Part shown: positions 25,095-34,410 of the stretch, piece after piece
Position numbering within the stretch: the first letter of the stretch is position 1
How the letters are laid out: each line of letters opens with the position of its first letter
Assembly (NCBI GenBank): GCA_004015825.1
Contig: SAYS01000015.1
Span: 1 to 64,000, forward strand
Origin: Halovenus amylolytica
Lineage (GTDB): Archaea; Halobacteriota; Halobacteria; Halobacteriales; Haloarculaceae
Length of the DNA: 64,000 bases
Reading direction: 5' to 3'
Translations under genes and position numbers: made by a program
The notes under the pieces: model-generated
What the model was told of the DNA's origin: nothing
Databases searched by the model: none
Seen by the model: only the letters and a program-made list of their open reading frames with translations

Positions 25095-26084
25095 ATGCCA
25101 ATCCTCAACACCAATCAACACGATCCGAACAAGATTCTCCCGATCGAGTACGACTGGGCCCGCGAGTACTACGAGGCGGGTGTCAACAACAACTGGGTGC
25201 CCGAAGAGATCCCGATGCAGGACGACGTCTCCCAGTGGGAGGGCGATGCCCTCACCGACTCCGAGCGACAGCTCGTCGAGTGGAATCTCGGCTTCTTCTC
25301 GACGGCGGAGTCACTGACCGCGAACAACATCGTTCTCGCGCTGTACGAGTACGTCACCGCCCCCGAGTGTCGCCAGTATCTCCTCCGACAGGCCTACGAG
25401 GAGGCGATCCACACGGACACGTTCATCTACTGCTGTGACTCGCTCGGATTCGACCCGGAGTATATGTACGGCATGTACGACCGGGTGCCTGCGATCGAAC
25501 AGAAAGACGAGTTCGTCGTGGAGCTCACACAGGTGCTCGACGACGACGGGTTCACGATCGAGTCGACGGCCGACGTTCGGGAGCTCCTCCGTGACCTCGT
25601 CGGTTTCTATATCGTCATGGAGGGGATCTTCTTCTACGCTGGCTTCGCGATGATGCTCGGCCTGAAACGCCAGAACAAGATGGTCGGTACTGGCCAGCAG
25701 TTCGAGTACATCATGCGCGACGAATCCCTGCACGTCGGGTTCGGGGTCGACCTCATCGATCAGATCCGGACGGAGACACCCGGCGTCTGGACGGACGCGT
25801 TCGAGAGCGAGGTCGTCGAGTTGATCACGGAGGCCGTCGAACTCGAACAGATCTACGCCCGCGAGGCCTGTCCCGACGACGTCCTCGGGATGAGCGCCGA
25901 GCAGTTCGCCCAGTACGTCGAATACATCGCCGACCGCCGGCTCGGGCAGCTCGGCGTCCCCGAACAGTTCGGCTCCGAGAACCCGTTCCCGTGGCTGAGC
26001 GAACAGACAGATCTCAACAAGGAGAAGAACTTCTTCGAGACGCAGGTCACCGAGTACCAGAGTGGCGGCTCACTGGAGTGGTGA
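25095..26084 (+). CDS. nrdB: Ribonucleotide reductase beta (small) subunit
   Basis: 329 residues of the ferritin-like R2 fold. Metal ligands are in E-x-x-H motifs: EEAIHTDTFIY, EGIFFYAGFAMM and RDESLHVGF. The N-terminus carries YDWAREYYEAGVNNNWVPEE. It houses the metal-oxygen cofactor that generates the radical for NrdA. Spacing of 3 bases from nrdA indicates one transcript. Confidence 0.95.
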   Translation: MPILNTNQHDPNKILPIEYDWAREYYEAGVNNNWVPEEIPMQDDVSQWEGDALTDSERQLVEWNLGFFSTAESLTANNIVLALYEYVTAPECRQYLLRQAYEEAIHTDTFIYCCDSLGFDPEYMYGMYDRVPAIEQKDEFVVELTQVLDDDGFTIESTADVRELLRDLVGFYIVMEGIFFYAGFAMMLGLKRQNKMVGTGQQFEYIMRDESLHVGFGVDLIDQIRTETPGVWTDAFESEVVELITEAVELEQIYAREACPDDVLGMSAEQFAQYVEYIADRRLGQLGVPEQFGSENPFPWLSEQTDLNKEKNFFETQVTEYQSGGSLEW

Positions 26085-26116
26085 CCGAACCCTGGTGACC
26101 CGCCTCGCACACGCCG

Positions 26117-27142
26117 CTACTCGCGACGTTCGGGCTCCCCGACTTTCACGAGCTGTTTGCCGAGATTCGCACCCTCGAACAGGCCGAGAAAGGCATCGGG
26201 TGCGTTTTCGAGTCCCTCGGTGACGGTTTCGCGGTACTGGAGCGAGCCGTCGTCGAGCCAGCCGGCGAGCTGTTCGATCGCTTCCCCCCACCGTGGCTGG
26301 AAATCGCTGACGAGAAACCCCTCGACGCGTGCCCGTTTGGTGATCAGCGTCGGCAGCTTGCGCGGCCCCACCGGCTGTTCGGTGGCGTTGTACAGCGAAA
26401 TCTGCCCACAGACGGCGACCCGGGCGTGGACGTTCAACTGCGTAAAGACGGCGTCGGTGATCGGCCCGCCGACGTTGTCGAAGTAGGCATCGACGCCGTC
26501 GGGTGCTGCCTCCGCCAGCGCGGCCTCGTAGTCGTCTGTCTCCTTGTAGTTGATACCCACATCGAAGCCGAGTTCGTCCTCGATGAACTCGACTTTCTCG
26601 TCGGAGCCCGCGAAGCCGACGACGCGGGCACCGTCGATCTTTGCGATCTGCCCGGCGACCGAGCCGACGGCCCCGCCTGCACCCGTCACGACGAACGTCT
26701 CACCTTCCTCGGGTTCGGCGACCTCCCGGGTTCCGAAGTAGGCCGTGATCCCCGTCATGCCGAGGACGCCGAGTGCCGTCGAGATCGGTGCCTGCTTCGG
26801 ATCGATCTGCCGGAGTTCAGCAGGATCTGCGACCGCGTACTCGGCCCACTGGAGTTCGCCGGTGACGATGTCCCCGGCAGCCAGTTCGTCGCTGTTCGAT
26901 TCGACGACCTCGGCGACGACACCGCCCCGCAGCGGCTCGCCGACCGCCCACGGCTCGGCATACGATTCCGCGGCGGACATCCGACCGCGCATGTAGGGGT
27001 CGACCGAGAGATACAGTGTGCGGAGGAGTACTTCTCCGTCTCCTGGTGTCGGTGTTGTTTCTTCGATCAGTTCGAACGTCTCGTCGTCGGGTTTGCCAGT
27101 CGGGCGCTGTGCGAGCGTGAACACTCTGTTTGTCTCTGTCAT
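26117..27142 (-). CDS. NADP-dependent medium-chain oxidoreductase (CurA/leukotriene-B4-dehydrogenase type)
   Basis: 341 residues without the zinc-binding Cys/His sets of alcohol dehydrogenases. RTLYLSVDPYMRGRMS, the G-M-T-G-I-T-A-Y-F-G segment, and the Rossmann VTGAGGAVGSVAGQIAKIDGARVVGFAGSDEK are diagnostic of the zinc-independent 2-alkenal/15-oxo-prostaglandin reductase group. It likely reduces alpha,beta-unsaturated carbonyls. It is transcribed toward nrdB. Confidence 0.9.
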   Translation of the reverse strand: MTETNRVFTLAQRPTGKPDDETFELIEETTPTPGDGEVLLRTLYLSVDPYMRGRMSAAESYAEPWAVGEPLRGGVVAEVVESNSDELAAGDIVTGELQWAEYAVADPAELRQIDPKQAPISTALGVLGMTGITAYFGTREVAEPEEGETFVVTGAGGAVGSVAGQIAKIDGARVVGFAGSDEKVEFIEDELGFDVGINYKETDDYEAALAEAAPDGVDAYFDNVGGPITDAVFTQLNVHARVAVCGQISLYNATEQPVGPRKLPTLITKRARVEGFLVSDFQPRWGEAIEQLAGWLDDGSLQYRETVTEGLENAPDAFLGLFEGANLGKQLVKVGEPERRE

Positions 27143-27199
27143 TCGTCTCTCGTTTGTTCGGTCGGCCGCCTCCCGGGAAAGGGTCCGGATTGTCGTCGA

Positions 27200-28990
27200 T
27201 CAGCTCAGGTTCTCGTACTCGTCGAGATACTGGCCGTAGACGTCCAGGGCCTGCTCGATCGGTTCGCTTTCGGTCATGTCGACGCCAGCCTCGTCGAGGA
27301 GCTCCAGCGGGTAGCCGTGTGAGCCACTCCGGAGGAACTCCCGGTACCGTTCTGCTGCGGGTTCGCCTTCCTCACGGATCGCTTCGACGAGTGCGACGGC
27401 TGCGCTGATCCCGGTCGAATACTGGAAGACGTAGAAGGCCCGGTAGAAGTGTGGGATGCGCATCCACTCGCGGGCGATCCGGTCGTCGATGACGCCCGGT
27501 TCGTAGTACTCGCCTTTGAGTTCGCTGTAGAGGTCGTCGAGGCGGTCCGCGGTCAGCGGCTCACCGGCCTCGGAGAGTTCGTGGGTGCGCTGTTCGAACT
27601 CGGCGAACATCGTCTGGCGGTACAGCGTCGACCGGAACCGTTCGAGATACTGGTTGAGGATGTGCCGGCGCAGGCGTTCGTCCTCGACGGTATCGAGCAG
27701 GTGGTGTGTCAGCAGCGTCTCGTTGACCGTCGAGGCGATCTCTGCGATGAAGATCGTGTAGTCGGCGTAGACGTAGGGCTGGCTCTCGCTGGCCAGTTCG
27801 GAGTGCATCGAGTGGCCGAGTTCGTGAGCCAGCGTGTACATCGAGGAGACGTCGTCCTGGTAGTTCATCAGGATGTACGGCTGTGAGTCGTAGGTGCCGC
27901 CACTGTAGGCACCGGACTGCTTGCCGGGGGTCTCGTAGACGTCGACCCACCGCGAGTCCAGCCCCTCCGCGAGTCTGGACTGGTACTCCTCTCCAAGCGG
28001 TGCGACGGCGTCGGTCACGTACTCGCAAGCGTCTTCGTAGGTCACTTCGGGACTCTCGCCCTCGACGAGGGGGATGTACAGATCCCACATCTGGAGTTCG
28101 TCGCCACCGGCCGCTTTGCGTTTCAGATCGGCGTGGCGGTGGAGTTTGTCGAGGTTGCCCCTGACCGTCCCCACGAGATTGTCGTACACCTCCGTCGGGA
28201 TGTTCGGGCCGTCGAGGGCAGCTTTACGGGCGGTCTCGTAGTTCCGAGCTCTGGCGAGTTTCTCGTCCTTTTTGACGCTGTTGCGATACGCTGTCCCGAC
28301 GCTGTTGCGCACCGTCTCCCACTCGTCGTAGAACTTCTCGTAGACCTCCTGTCTGAACTCCCGGTTCGGGTGCTCCTGGAGCGTGGTGAAGTTGTTGAGC
28401 GTGATCTCCGTGGCCTCGCCGTCGGGTTTCTCGACGGCGGGGAACTCCATGTCGGCGTTGGCGAGCATGTTGTAGACCTCGCCCGCCGCGCCAGTGATCT
28501 CGCCGAGTTCGGCGAGCAGGTTCTCGATCTCCGCCGACCGGGTGTGTGGCTTCATCCGGAGAATATCGTCGAAGAAGTGGTTGTACGCCCGCAGTTCCGG
28601 TTCGGTGTTCATCAGCCCCTCGATATCCTCGCCGTCGAGTTCCTGCAGTTCGGGTTCGATGAAACTCGTCGCGCTGCTGGCCTCCGATGAGAGCGACTGT
28701 GCGCGCGTCGCCATCGCCTGGCGCTCGCCGTCTCGTGTGTCCTCGTCGCGGCGCATCCGTGCGTACGCGGAGACGTTCGCCACCTCACGCATCACCTCCT
28801 CGTACCGTTCGAGAAGCGAGAGCAGTGTCTCGGCGTCCTCGGTCGTCTTCCCCTCGTACTCGCGGAGATCGTCGAGTGCAGCTTCGACGTCCTCGTAGGC
28901 TGTCTGCCACTCCTCGTCCGTCTGGAACAGTGACTGGAGATCCCACTTGTACCGCTTTTCGAGATCGCTTCGCTCGGGTACAGAACTCAT
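27200..28990 (-). CDS. pepF: Oligoendopeptidase F
   Basis: 596 residues from ATG at 28990. M3 family metallopeptidase with the zinc motif HELGHSMH preceded by SSMYTLAHELGH, and the conserved GTYDSQPYILMNYQDD and FIAEIASTVNETLLTHHLLD segments. The distal Glu ligand is in IAEIAST. It is cytoplasmic, without a signal peptide, and recycles short peptides. It lies downstream of a hypothetical gene on the same strand. Confidence 0.93.
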   Translation of the reverse strand: MSSVPERSDLEKRYKWDLQSLFQTDEEWQTAYEDVEAALDDLREYEGKTTEDAETLLSLLERYEEVMREVANVSAYARMRRDEDTRDGERQAMATRAQSLSSEASSATSFIEPELQELDGEDIEGLMNTEPELRAYNHFFDDILRMKPHTRSAEIENLLAELGEITGAAGEVYNMLANADMEFPAVEKPDGEATEITLNNFTTLQEHPNREFRQEVYEKFYDEWETVRNSVGTAYRNSVKKDEKLARARNYETARKAALDGPNIPTEVYDNLVGTVRGNLDKLHRHADLKRKAAGGDELQMWDLYIPLVEGESPEVTYEDACEYVTDAVAPLGEEYQSRLAEGLDSRWVDVYETPGKQSGAYSGGTYDSQPYILMNYQDDVSSMYTLAHELGHSMHSELASESQPYVYADYTIFIAEIASTVNETLLTHHLLDTVEDERLRRHILNQYLERFRSTLYRQTMFAEFEQRTHELSEAGEPLTADRLDDLYSELKGEYYEPGVIDDRIAREWMRIPHFYRAFYVFQYSTGISAAVALVEAIREEGEPAAERYREFLRSGSHGYPLELLDEAGVDMTESEPIEQALDVYGQYLDEYENLS

Positions 28991-29039
28991 TGTCCCTCGT
29001 AGGAGTCGTTCGAACGTAAAGCTGGCTCCTGTGGGCGTG

Positions 29040-29522
29040 TCACTCGGTATCAATGGTGAATGGGCTCGGGGACGCCGTCCAGTCCCAGCCGGGGAGTCGC
29101 GTCTGGAAGCCGGCTGCGAGTGCGGCGTCCAGATCGTCGGTGCCCGCGCCGGTGCCCTCGTGGACGTGCACGTCCGCGTAGTGGAAGGTCGCCTCGCCGA
29201 GCAGCCGCAGGGGCTGTCCGCCGGCGATCATTCCCGCGAGTTCCCGGCCGAGCAGTTCGTCCACGACGAAGCCGGGATAATCGCCCTCGACGTCGAGGTC
29301 GCGCAGGAGTGCGGTGATCGCCGCGACGTTGATCGCCAGATCCCCGTCTGCAAACACCGTATCGACTGCGTCGCGGTACTGGTCGCCGGTGACGTGATCG
29401 ACGTCGGTCTCGAACAGGTCGCCGAGATCGTCCCGGACGTCGTTGACGAGCCCGACGATCCGATCGTCCCGCCCGCGGATCCACTCGTGTTCGGCGACCA
29501 CCTGCTCGTATGTGAGCTTCAT
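29040..29522 (-). CDS. Hypothetical haloarchaeal protein
   Basis: 160 residues from ATG at 29522; an extension to 29621 would cross the probable promoter. It is soluble and acidic, with no Cys. It has a helical N-terminus (MKLTYEQVVAEHEWIRGRDDRIVGLVNDVRDDLGDLF) and a compact C-terminal half with LLGEATFHYADVHVHEGTGAG and the closing LPGWDWTASPSPFTID. No family was recognised. The gene ends 50 bases before pepF, so the two may share a transcript. Confidence 0.65.
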   Translation of the reverse strand: MKLTYEQVVAEHEWIRGRDDRIVGLVNDVRDDLGDLFETDVDHVTGDQYRDAVDTVFADGDLAINVAAITALLRDLDVEGDYPGFVVDELLGRELAGMIAGGQPLRLLGEATFHYADVHVHEGTGAGTDDLDAALAAGFQTRLPGWDWTASPSPFTIDTE

Positions 29523-29665
29523 GCTGGATACCCGGGCTGGGACCATCCTATCGCTTTGGGTCGTCGGACAGGTCAACGATCCGATCAGTTTTTGGGATGG
29601 GATTAATATCGTCCAGTCCACTACAGTGAGTCACAACGGCGTCGCAGTTGGGGCAGGTGATAGAT

Positions 29666-31096
29666 ATGGAGTACATCGAAACGATCAGAACACTCGTTGT
29701 CGACGATAGCGATTTCTTTGCATCACTGACTGCCGATCAACTCGAAACCGAACACGGTATCCAGACAGTCAAAGCAACCAGCGCAGACGAGGCACTCGCA
29801 ACGCTCGAAACGGGGTCGTTCGACTGTATCGTCAGCGACTACGACATGCCCGAGATGGATGGGCTGGATCTCTACCAGCAGCTGTCCGACTCCGGAAGTG
29901 AGCTCCCGTTCATCCTACTGACGAGTCGGACCGACGACGAGATCGTCACCGAGGCGATCACGATGGGTGTCGACGACTACATTCGGAAAGGCGACGTCTC
30001 ACAGCAAGACGGTTTCACGGTGGTCGCGAACCGGATCGAGAACGTCGTCTCACACCGCAAGACACGCCAGGAGTACGAGACCGTCATCGACAGCATGCCC
30101 GAAAACATCGCACAGGTCGACCACGAGGGGACGATCCTCGCGGCAAACGAGACGGTCGCGGCGACGTTCGGGCTCTCCCCGAGTGAGATGATCGGACAGA
30201 CTGTCGCGGACGTACTCCCGGCCGAAATCGCAAGCCAGTGGCGAACCGCTGGTAGCGAGGCCCTCGCCACGGGTGAGCGCGTGCAGTTCCAGAGCGACCA
30301 CGACGGCAGCCACTACGATACGATCGTCGTGCCGGCCGATAGCCGCGACGACGGCGGCACCTACCAGGTGATCGCCCGCGACGTCACCGACCGCGTCGAG
30401 CGCGAACGACAACTCGAAGAGACCACCGAACAGCTCGAACTGATCAACCGGTTCGTCCGCCACGACATCCGCAACGACATCAACCTCGTCTACATGTGGT
30501 CGGAGATGCTCGGCGACCACGTCGACGACACTGGCCAGGAGTACGTCGCCAAGATCCACGATGCGAGTGAACACATCAACGAACTCACCGAAACTGCACA
30601 GGAGTTCGTCAGGATCGTCAGCGGGGAGGCGGGTGTCTCGACGGAGCCAGTGTCGCTCCGGCGGCTGCTGACGGACGAACTGGACAAGCGCAAACAGTCC
30701 TACGGCGAGGCGACGTTCGCGCTCAACCACGAGATTCCGGACGTGCAGGTTCGAGCAAACGAGATGCTCTCCTCGGTGTTCCGGAATCTGCTGAACAACG
30801 CCGTCCAGCACAACGACAGCGACCAGCCCGAGGTCCGCATCTCGGTCGACATCGACGAGGAGAGCGTACGTGTCGTCATCGCCGACAACGGACCGGGAAT
30901 ACCGGAGAATCAGCGTGCGGAAATCTTCGGCAAGGGCGAACAGGGGGCCGACAGCTCCGGCTCGGGAATCGGGCTGTATCTCGTCCATACGATCGTCAGC
31001 CAGTACGGCGGCGACGTCTGGGTCGAAGATAGCCATCTCGGTGGTGCGGCCTTCGTCGTCGAGTTACAGCTCGCCGAATCGGACTCGCGCTGGTGA
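29666..31096 (+). CDS. Hybrid signal protein: receiver - PAS - histidine kinase
   Basis: 476 residues from ATG at 29666 (TTG at 29648 possible). The receiver domain, about 5-125, has D13/D14, phospho-acceptor D58 and K108. A PAS domain lies at 135-240 (MPENIAQVDHEGTILAANETVAATFGLSPSEMIGQTV). The dimerisation helix has H266 in RFVRHDIRND, the haloarchaeal H-box. The ATPase domain has NLLNNAVQHN, ADNGPGIP and GSGIGLYLV. With no transmembrane segments it must sense in the cytoplasm or take phosphate from another kinase. Confidence 0.9.
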   Translation: MEYIETIRTLVVDDSDFFASLTADQLETEHGIQTVKATSADEALATLETGSFDCIVSDYDMPEMDGLDLYQQLSDSGSELPFILLTSRTDDEIVTEAITMGVDDYIRKGDVSQQDGFTVVANRIENVVSHRKTRQEYETVIDSMPENIAQVDHEGTILAANETVAATFGLSPSEMIGQTVADVLPAEIASQWRTAGSEALATGERVQFQSDHDGSHYDTIVVPADSRDDGGTYQVIARDVTDRVERERQLEETTEQLELINRFVRHDIRNDINLVYMWSEMLGDHVDDTGQEYVAKIHDASEHINELTETAQEFVRIVSGEAGVSTEPVSLRRLLTDELDKRKQSYGEATFALNHEIPDVQVRANEMLSSVFRNLLNNAVQHNDSDQPEVRISVDIDEESVRVVIADNGPGIPENQRAEIFGKGEQGADSSGSGIGLYLVHTIVSQYGGDVWVEDSHLGGAAFVVELQLAESDSRW

Positions 31097-31166
31097 CTGC
31101 AGCGCCCCGTCGGATTAGTGACTCCAGGGCCGCCAGAGCGGTGGAACGTGCAATTTTGCGAAGATT

Positions 31167-31174
31167 TTTATAAT
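31167..31174 (+). promoter_or_regulatory. TATA box for the aCPSF1 transcript
   Basis: TTTATAAT, centred about 30 bases before the ATG at 31201, is the best archaeal TATA match in the 239-nt gap after the kinase gene. It predicts transcription starting near 31198, so the main gene at 31336 would have an unusually long leader (about 135 nt) for a haloarchaeon. Confidence 0.55.
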
Positions 31175-31200
31175 TAGCACCGACAAAGTCCACGCACGGA

Positions 31201-31263
31201 ATGGTTCTCCGGACGCACGTCCGGATACCCTGCAGCAATACCTACCAGTTCGACAATGTCTAG
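31201..31263 (+). CDS. Possible 20-residue leader ORF ahead of aCPSF1
   Basis: ATG at 31201 to TAG at 31261 encodes a 20-residue peptide starting MVLRTHVRIPC. The ATG coincides with the predicted transcription start, so it could be read as a leaderless ORF. A hairpin (CTCCGGACGCACGTCCGG, 31207-31224) lies inside. There is no homology evidence; it may be chance. It could couple aCPSF1 synthesis to translation or termination in the leader. Confidence 0.3.
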   Translation: MVLRTHVRIPCSNTYQFDNV

Positions 31264-31335
31264 TCCGGCTATCGGCAGCGAACAGTCCACACGAGTGGCG
31301 TTCCCAGTCGCCGGCCCGGCAGACGGTTCTGATAT

Positions 31336-33252
31336 ATGAGCACTGTAGACAAACAACTCGAGGAAATAGAAGCGACGATAGAACGGGAAGTACCGAGCGA
31401 CGTAACAATTACCGAGGTAACCTACGAGGGTCCGGAGCTGGTCATCTACACGCGCGATCCGAAACGGTTCGCCCGTGACGGTGATCTGGTCAGACAGCTG
31501 GCCTCGAAACTCCGCAAACGGATCACGGTTCGCCCCGATCCTGCGGTTCTCTCGAAACCCGACGACGCCCGCCAGCAGGTTATGGACGTCGTTCCCGAGG
31601 AAGCGGGCGTAACGGATCTTGATTTCCATATCGACACCGGCGAGGTCGTCATCGAGGCCGAGAAGCCGGGGATGGTCATCGGTCGCCACGGTGCGACGCT
31701 CCGGGAGATCACCCAGGAGGTCGGCTGGACACCGGAGGTCGTCCGGACGCCACCGATCGAATCGTCGACGGTAAAGAACGTCCGGAACTTCCTCAAACAG
31801 GAGCGCAACGAGCGCCGGGATATCCTCGAACGGATCGGCAGGCAGATCCACCGCGAGGAGATGTCCGACGACGAGTGGGTCCGGATCACGACGCTCGGTT
31901 GCTGTCGCGAGGTCGGCCGTGCGGCCTTCATTATTTCGACGCCGGAAACCCGTATCCTCGTCGACTGTGGCGACAAACCCGGTTCTCCCGACGAGGTTCC
32001 CTACCTCCAGGTCCCCGAAGCGCTCGGTGCAGGGGCGAGTTCGATCGATGCGGTCGTGTTGACCCACGCTCACCTCGATCACTCCGCGCTGATCCCGCTG
32101 CTGTTCAAATACGGCTACGACGGACCGATCTACACGACGGAACCGACACGCGATCTGATGGGATTGCTGACGCTGGATTATCTGGACGTCGCCGCAAAGG
32201 AGGGTCGCACGCCGCCGTACGAGTCGGAGATGGTTCGTGAGGCGGTCAAACACACGATTCCGCTGGAGTACGGCGACGTGACCGACATCTCGCCGGATAT
32301 CAAGCTCACCTTACACAACGCCGGCCACATTCTCGGCTCCTCGATTGCCCACTTCCACATCGGTGACGGGCTCTACAACGTCGCATTCTCTGGCGATATT
32401 CACTACGACGATACGCGACTGTTCAACGGTGCGGTCAACGAGTTCCCACGCGTCGAGACGCTGGTGCTCGAATCGACCTACGGCGGCCGCAACGACTACC
32501 AGACGGACCAGGAAGACTCCGAGCGAAAGCTCATCCAGACGATCAAAGACACCATCGAACAGGACGGGAAGGTGTTGATCCCCGCCTTCGCAGTCGGTCG
32601 ATCCCAGGAGATCATGCTCGTTCTGGAGGAGGCGATGCGCGAGGGGAAGATCCCCGAAGTGCCGGTTCACCTCGACGGGATGATCTGGGAGGCGACGGCG
32701 ATCCACACGACCTATCCCGAGTATCTGCGTGACGATCTGCGCGAGCGGATCTTCCACGACGACTCGAACCCGTTCCTCGCCGAGCAGTTCAACCACATCG
32801 ACGCCGGTGAGGAGGAACGCCAGGACGTCGCCGACGAGGGTCCGTCGATCATCCTCTCGACGTCGGGGATGATGGAAGGCGGGCCGATCCTCTCCTGGCT
32901 CGAACACCTCGGTGCCGATCCGAACTCGAATCTGGTCTTCGTCGGCTACCAGGCACAGGGGACGCTCGGCCGCCGGATCCAGAATGGCTGGGAGGAGATC
33001 CCGGTCGGCAACGGTCGCGGACGGGATACGCTCACGCTGAAGATGGGCGTCGAGGTGGTCGATGGCTTCTCCGGTCACGCCGACAGGCAGGGGCTGGAAA
33101 ACTTCGTCAAGACGATGAATCCGCGGCCGGAGAAGGTGCTCTGTGTCCACGGTGACGAATCCTCGACGCAGGATCTCTCCTCCGCGCTGTACCACGACTA
33201 CAACATGCGGACCTTCGCGCCGAAGAATCTGGAGACGTTCCGGTTTATCTAG
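31336..33252 (+). CDS. aCPSF1: Archaeal CPSF-type beta-CASP ribonuclease, transcription termination factor aCPSF1
   Basis: 638 residues. The N-terminal KH domains include GMVIGRHGATLREI at 112-125. The MBL core has HAHLDH at 244-249, then GHILGSS, FSGDIHYDDTRLFNG, and the beta-CASP segment with LIPAFAVGRSQEIMLVL, SGMMEGGPILSWLEHL and GFSGHADRQGLENFV. aCPSF1 (FttA) cleaves nascent RNA and drives factor-dependent transcription termination in archaea. It is a single gene. Confidence 0.95.
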   Translation: MSTVDKQLEEIEATIEREVPSDVTITEVTYEGPELVIYTRDPKRFARDGDLVRQLASKLRKRITVRPDPAVLSKPDDARQQVMDVVPEEAGVTDLDFHIDTGEVVIEAEKPGMVIGRHGATLREITQEVGWTPEVVRTPPIESSTVKNVRNFLKQERNERRDILERIGRQIHREEMSDDEWVRITTLGCCREVGRAAFIISTPETRILVDCGDKPGSPDEVPYLQVPEALGAGASSIDAVVLTHAHLDHSALIPLLFKYGYDGPIYTTEPTRDLMGLLTLDYLDVAAKEGRTPPYESEMVREAVKHTIPLEYGDVTDISPDIKLTLHNAGHILGSSIAHFHIGDGLYNVAFSGDIHYDDTRLFNGAVNEFPRVETLVLESTYGGRNDYQTDQEDSERKLIQTIKDTIEQDGKVLIPAFAVGRSQEIMLVLEEAMREGKIPEVPVHLDGMIWEATAIHTTYPEYLRDDLRERIFHDDSNPFLAEQFNHIDAGEEERQDVADEGPSIILSTSGMMEGGPILSWLEHLGADPNSNLVFVGYQAQGTLGRRIQNGWEEIPVGNGRGRDTLTLKMGVEVVDGFSGHADRQGLENFVKTMNPRPEKVLCVHGDESSTQDLSSALYHDYNMRTFAPKNLETFRFI

Positions 33253-33310
33253 TTGGTTCGAGTCGATTCTTTAGGTTTATTTTCGATATCTGTTCTGGCA
33301 GTATAGTCAT

Positions 33311-33577
33311 GAACAGCAAGAAAGCCCCGATCAGCTAAGCTCCCGCGACTCGCTGCGCGCTTCACTCACTCCGTTCGTTCCAGTGCTTACGTCGTCGGGG
33401 TTCGCTTAGCTGACCGCCCCTTTCAGTCCCACCCTATTCCACGGCCAGCCAGTCTACGCGGGTGGGACTGAAAGGGGCCACTCGTTCGATCCATCCCGGG
33501 CGACGTAAGCACCGCAGCGTAGCGAGGAGCGCAGCGAGCCCCGGATGGTCGAACGAGTGGGGGCTTTCTTGCTGTTC
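33311..33577. repeat. Long inverted-repeat element (AAGAAAGCCCC family), copy 3, with intact inner palindrome
   Basis: The outer termini are GAACAGCAAGAAAGCCCC and GGGGCTTTCTTGCTGTTC. Inside, a second inverted repeat of 19-bp perfect arms, GCCCCTTTCAGTCCCACCC at 33416-33434 and its complement at 33460-33478, is uninterrupted and shows the empty target of the MITE. Two copies of the core GTGCTTACGTCGTC/GGCGACGTAAGCAC flank it. It lies between the convergent 3' ends of aCPSF1 and dapB. The rest of the 33253-33654 gap has no ORF. Confidence 0.88.
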
Positions 33578-33654
33578 ACAATTACGGCGACACTCCGCGT
33601 CCTACTCGCGGCTAACGCTCCTGCGATAAAAAACAGCAAAAACTCGAGATCTAT

Positions 33655-34410
33655 CTAGGAATCGTCGATCACGTCGCCGAACTCGTAGCGGCCAGCCCCG
33701 CGCCCAGCCAGCCACACCGCCGCATCGAGTGCCCCGGCAGCGAAGACAGCCCGATCCTCTGCTCGGTGCTGGAGCGTCAACACTTCGTCGTTCCCCGCGA
33801 TCGTAATCTCGTGCTCGCCGCGGATATCACCAGCGCGGCGGACGAGCATCCCGACCTCGTCCTCGGTGCGAGGCTGGATTCCCTCTCGCCCCGGAACTGT
33901 CTCGAAATCGCGGTACTCGCCGATCTCCTCCAGAATCGTTTTGGCTGTTCCGCTAGGTGCATCCCGCTTGGCGTTGTGATGGGTCTCCATCACCTCGACG
34001 TCGTACGTCGAGAGCGCTTCGAGTGCCGGGCCGAGCGACCGCAGCAGCGCCTGAATGCCCCGCGAGAAGTTCGTTGCCTTCAGTAGCGGCACCTCCGCGC
34101 TGGTCTCCGACAGCACTGCAAAACCATCCTCCTCGAAGCCTGTCGTCCCGACGACCAGTCCGACGCCCGCGTCTGCACATGCCTGCGCGAGCGTGGTCGT
34201 CGCTTCGGGCACGGTGAAGTCGATCACCACTGCTGGATCGTGCTCGGCCAGCGCTGTCTCGGTCTCGTCCGGACTGTAGACCGGAACCGAGCGGTCAGCG
34301 TCGTCGACGTCGAGCCCGAAAGTGACGGTTACATCGTCGCGCTCCTGGGCGGTTTCGAAGATTGTCTGACCCATCCGGCCGGCGATGCCATTAATTCCTA
34401 CGTGTGTCAT
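33655..34410 (-). CDS. dapB: 4-hydroxy-tetrahydrodipicolinate reductase
   Basis: 251 residues. The nucleotide loop GINGIAGRMG is at 5-14. VVIDFTVPEAT and GLVVGTTG follow. The catalytic/substrate motif EVMETHHNAKRDAPSGTA has H144, H145 and K148. It reduces the DapA product in the diaminopimelate/lysine pathway. The ATG overlaps the dapA stop (ATGA), so the order is dapA then dapB in one operon. Confidence 0.95.
   Translation of the reverse strand: MTHVGINGIAGRMGQTIFETAQERDDVTVTFGLDVDDADRSVPVYSPDETETALAEHDPAVVIDFTVPEATTTLAQACADAGVGLVVGTTGFEEDGFAVLSETSAEVPLLKATNFSRGIQALLRSLGPALEALSTYDVEVMETHHNAKRDAPSGTAKTILEEIGEYRDFETVPGREGIQPRTEDEVGMLVRRAGDIRGEHEITIAGNDEVLTLQHRAEDRAVFAAGALDAAVWLAGRGAGRYEFGDVIDDS

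Noticed and set aside
33311..33577. CRISPR-like or tandem array
   Set aside because: The elements are inverted repeats scattered over the window, not regularly spaced direct repeats with spacers; no cas genes.
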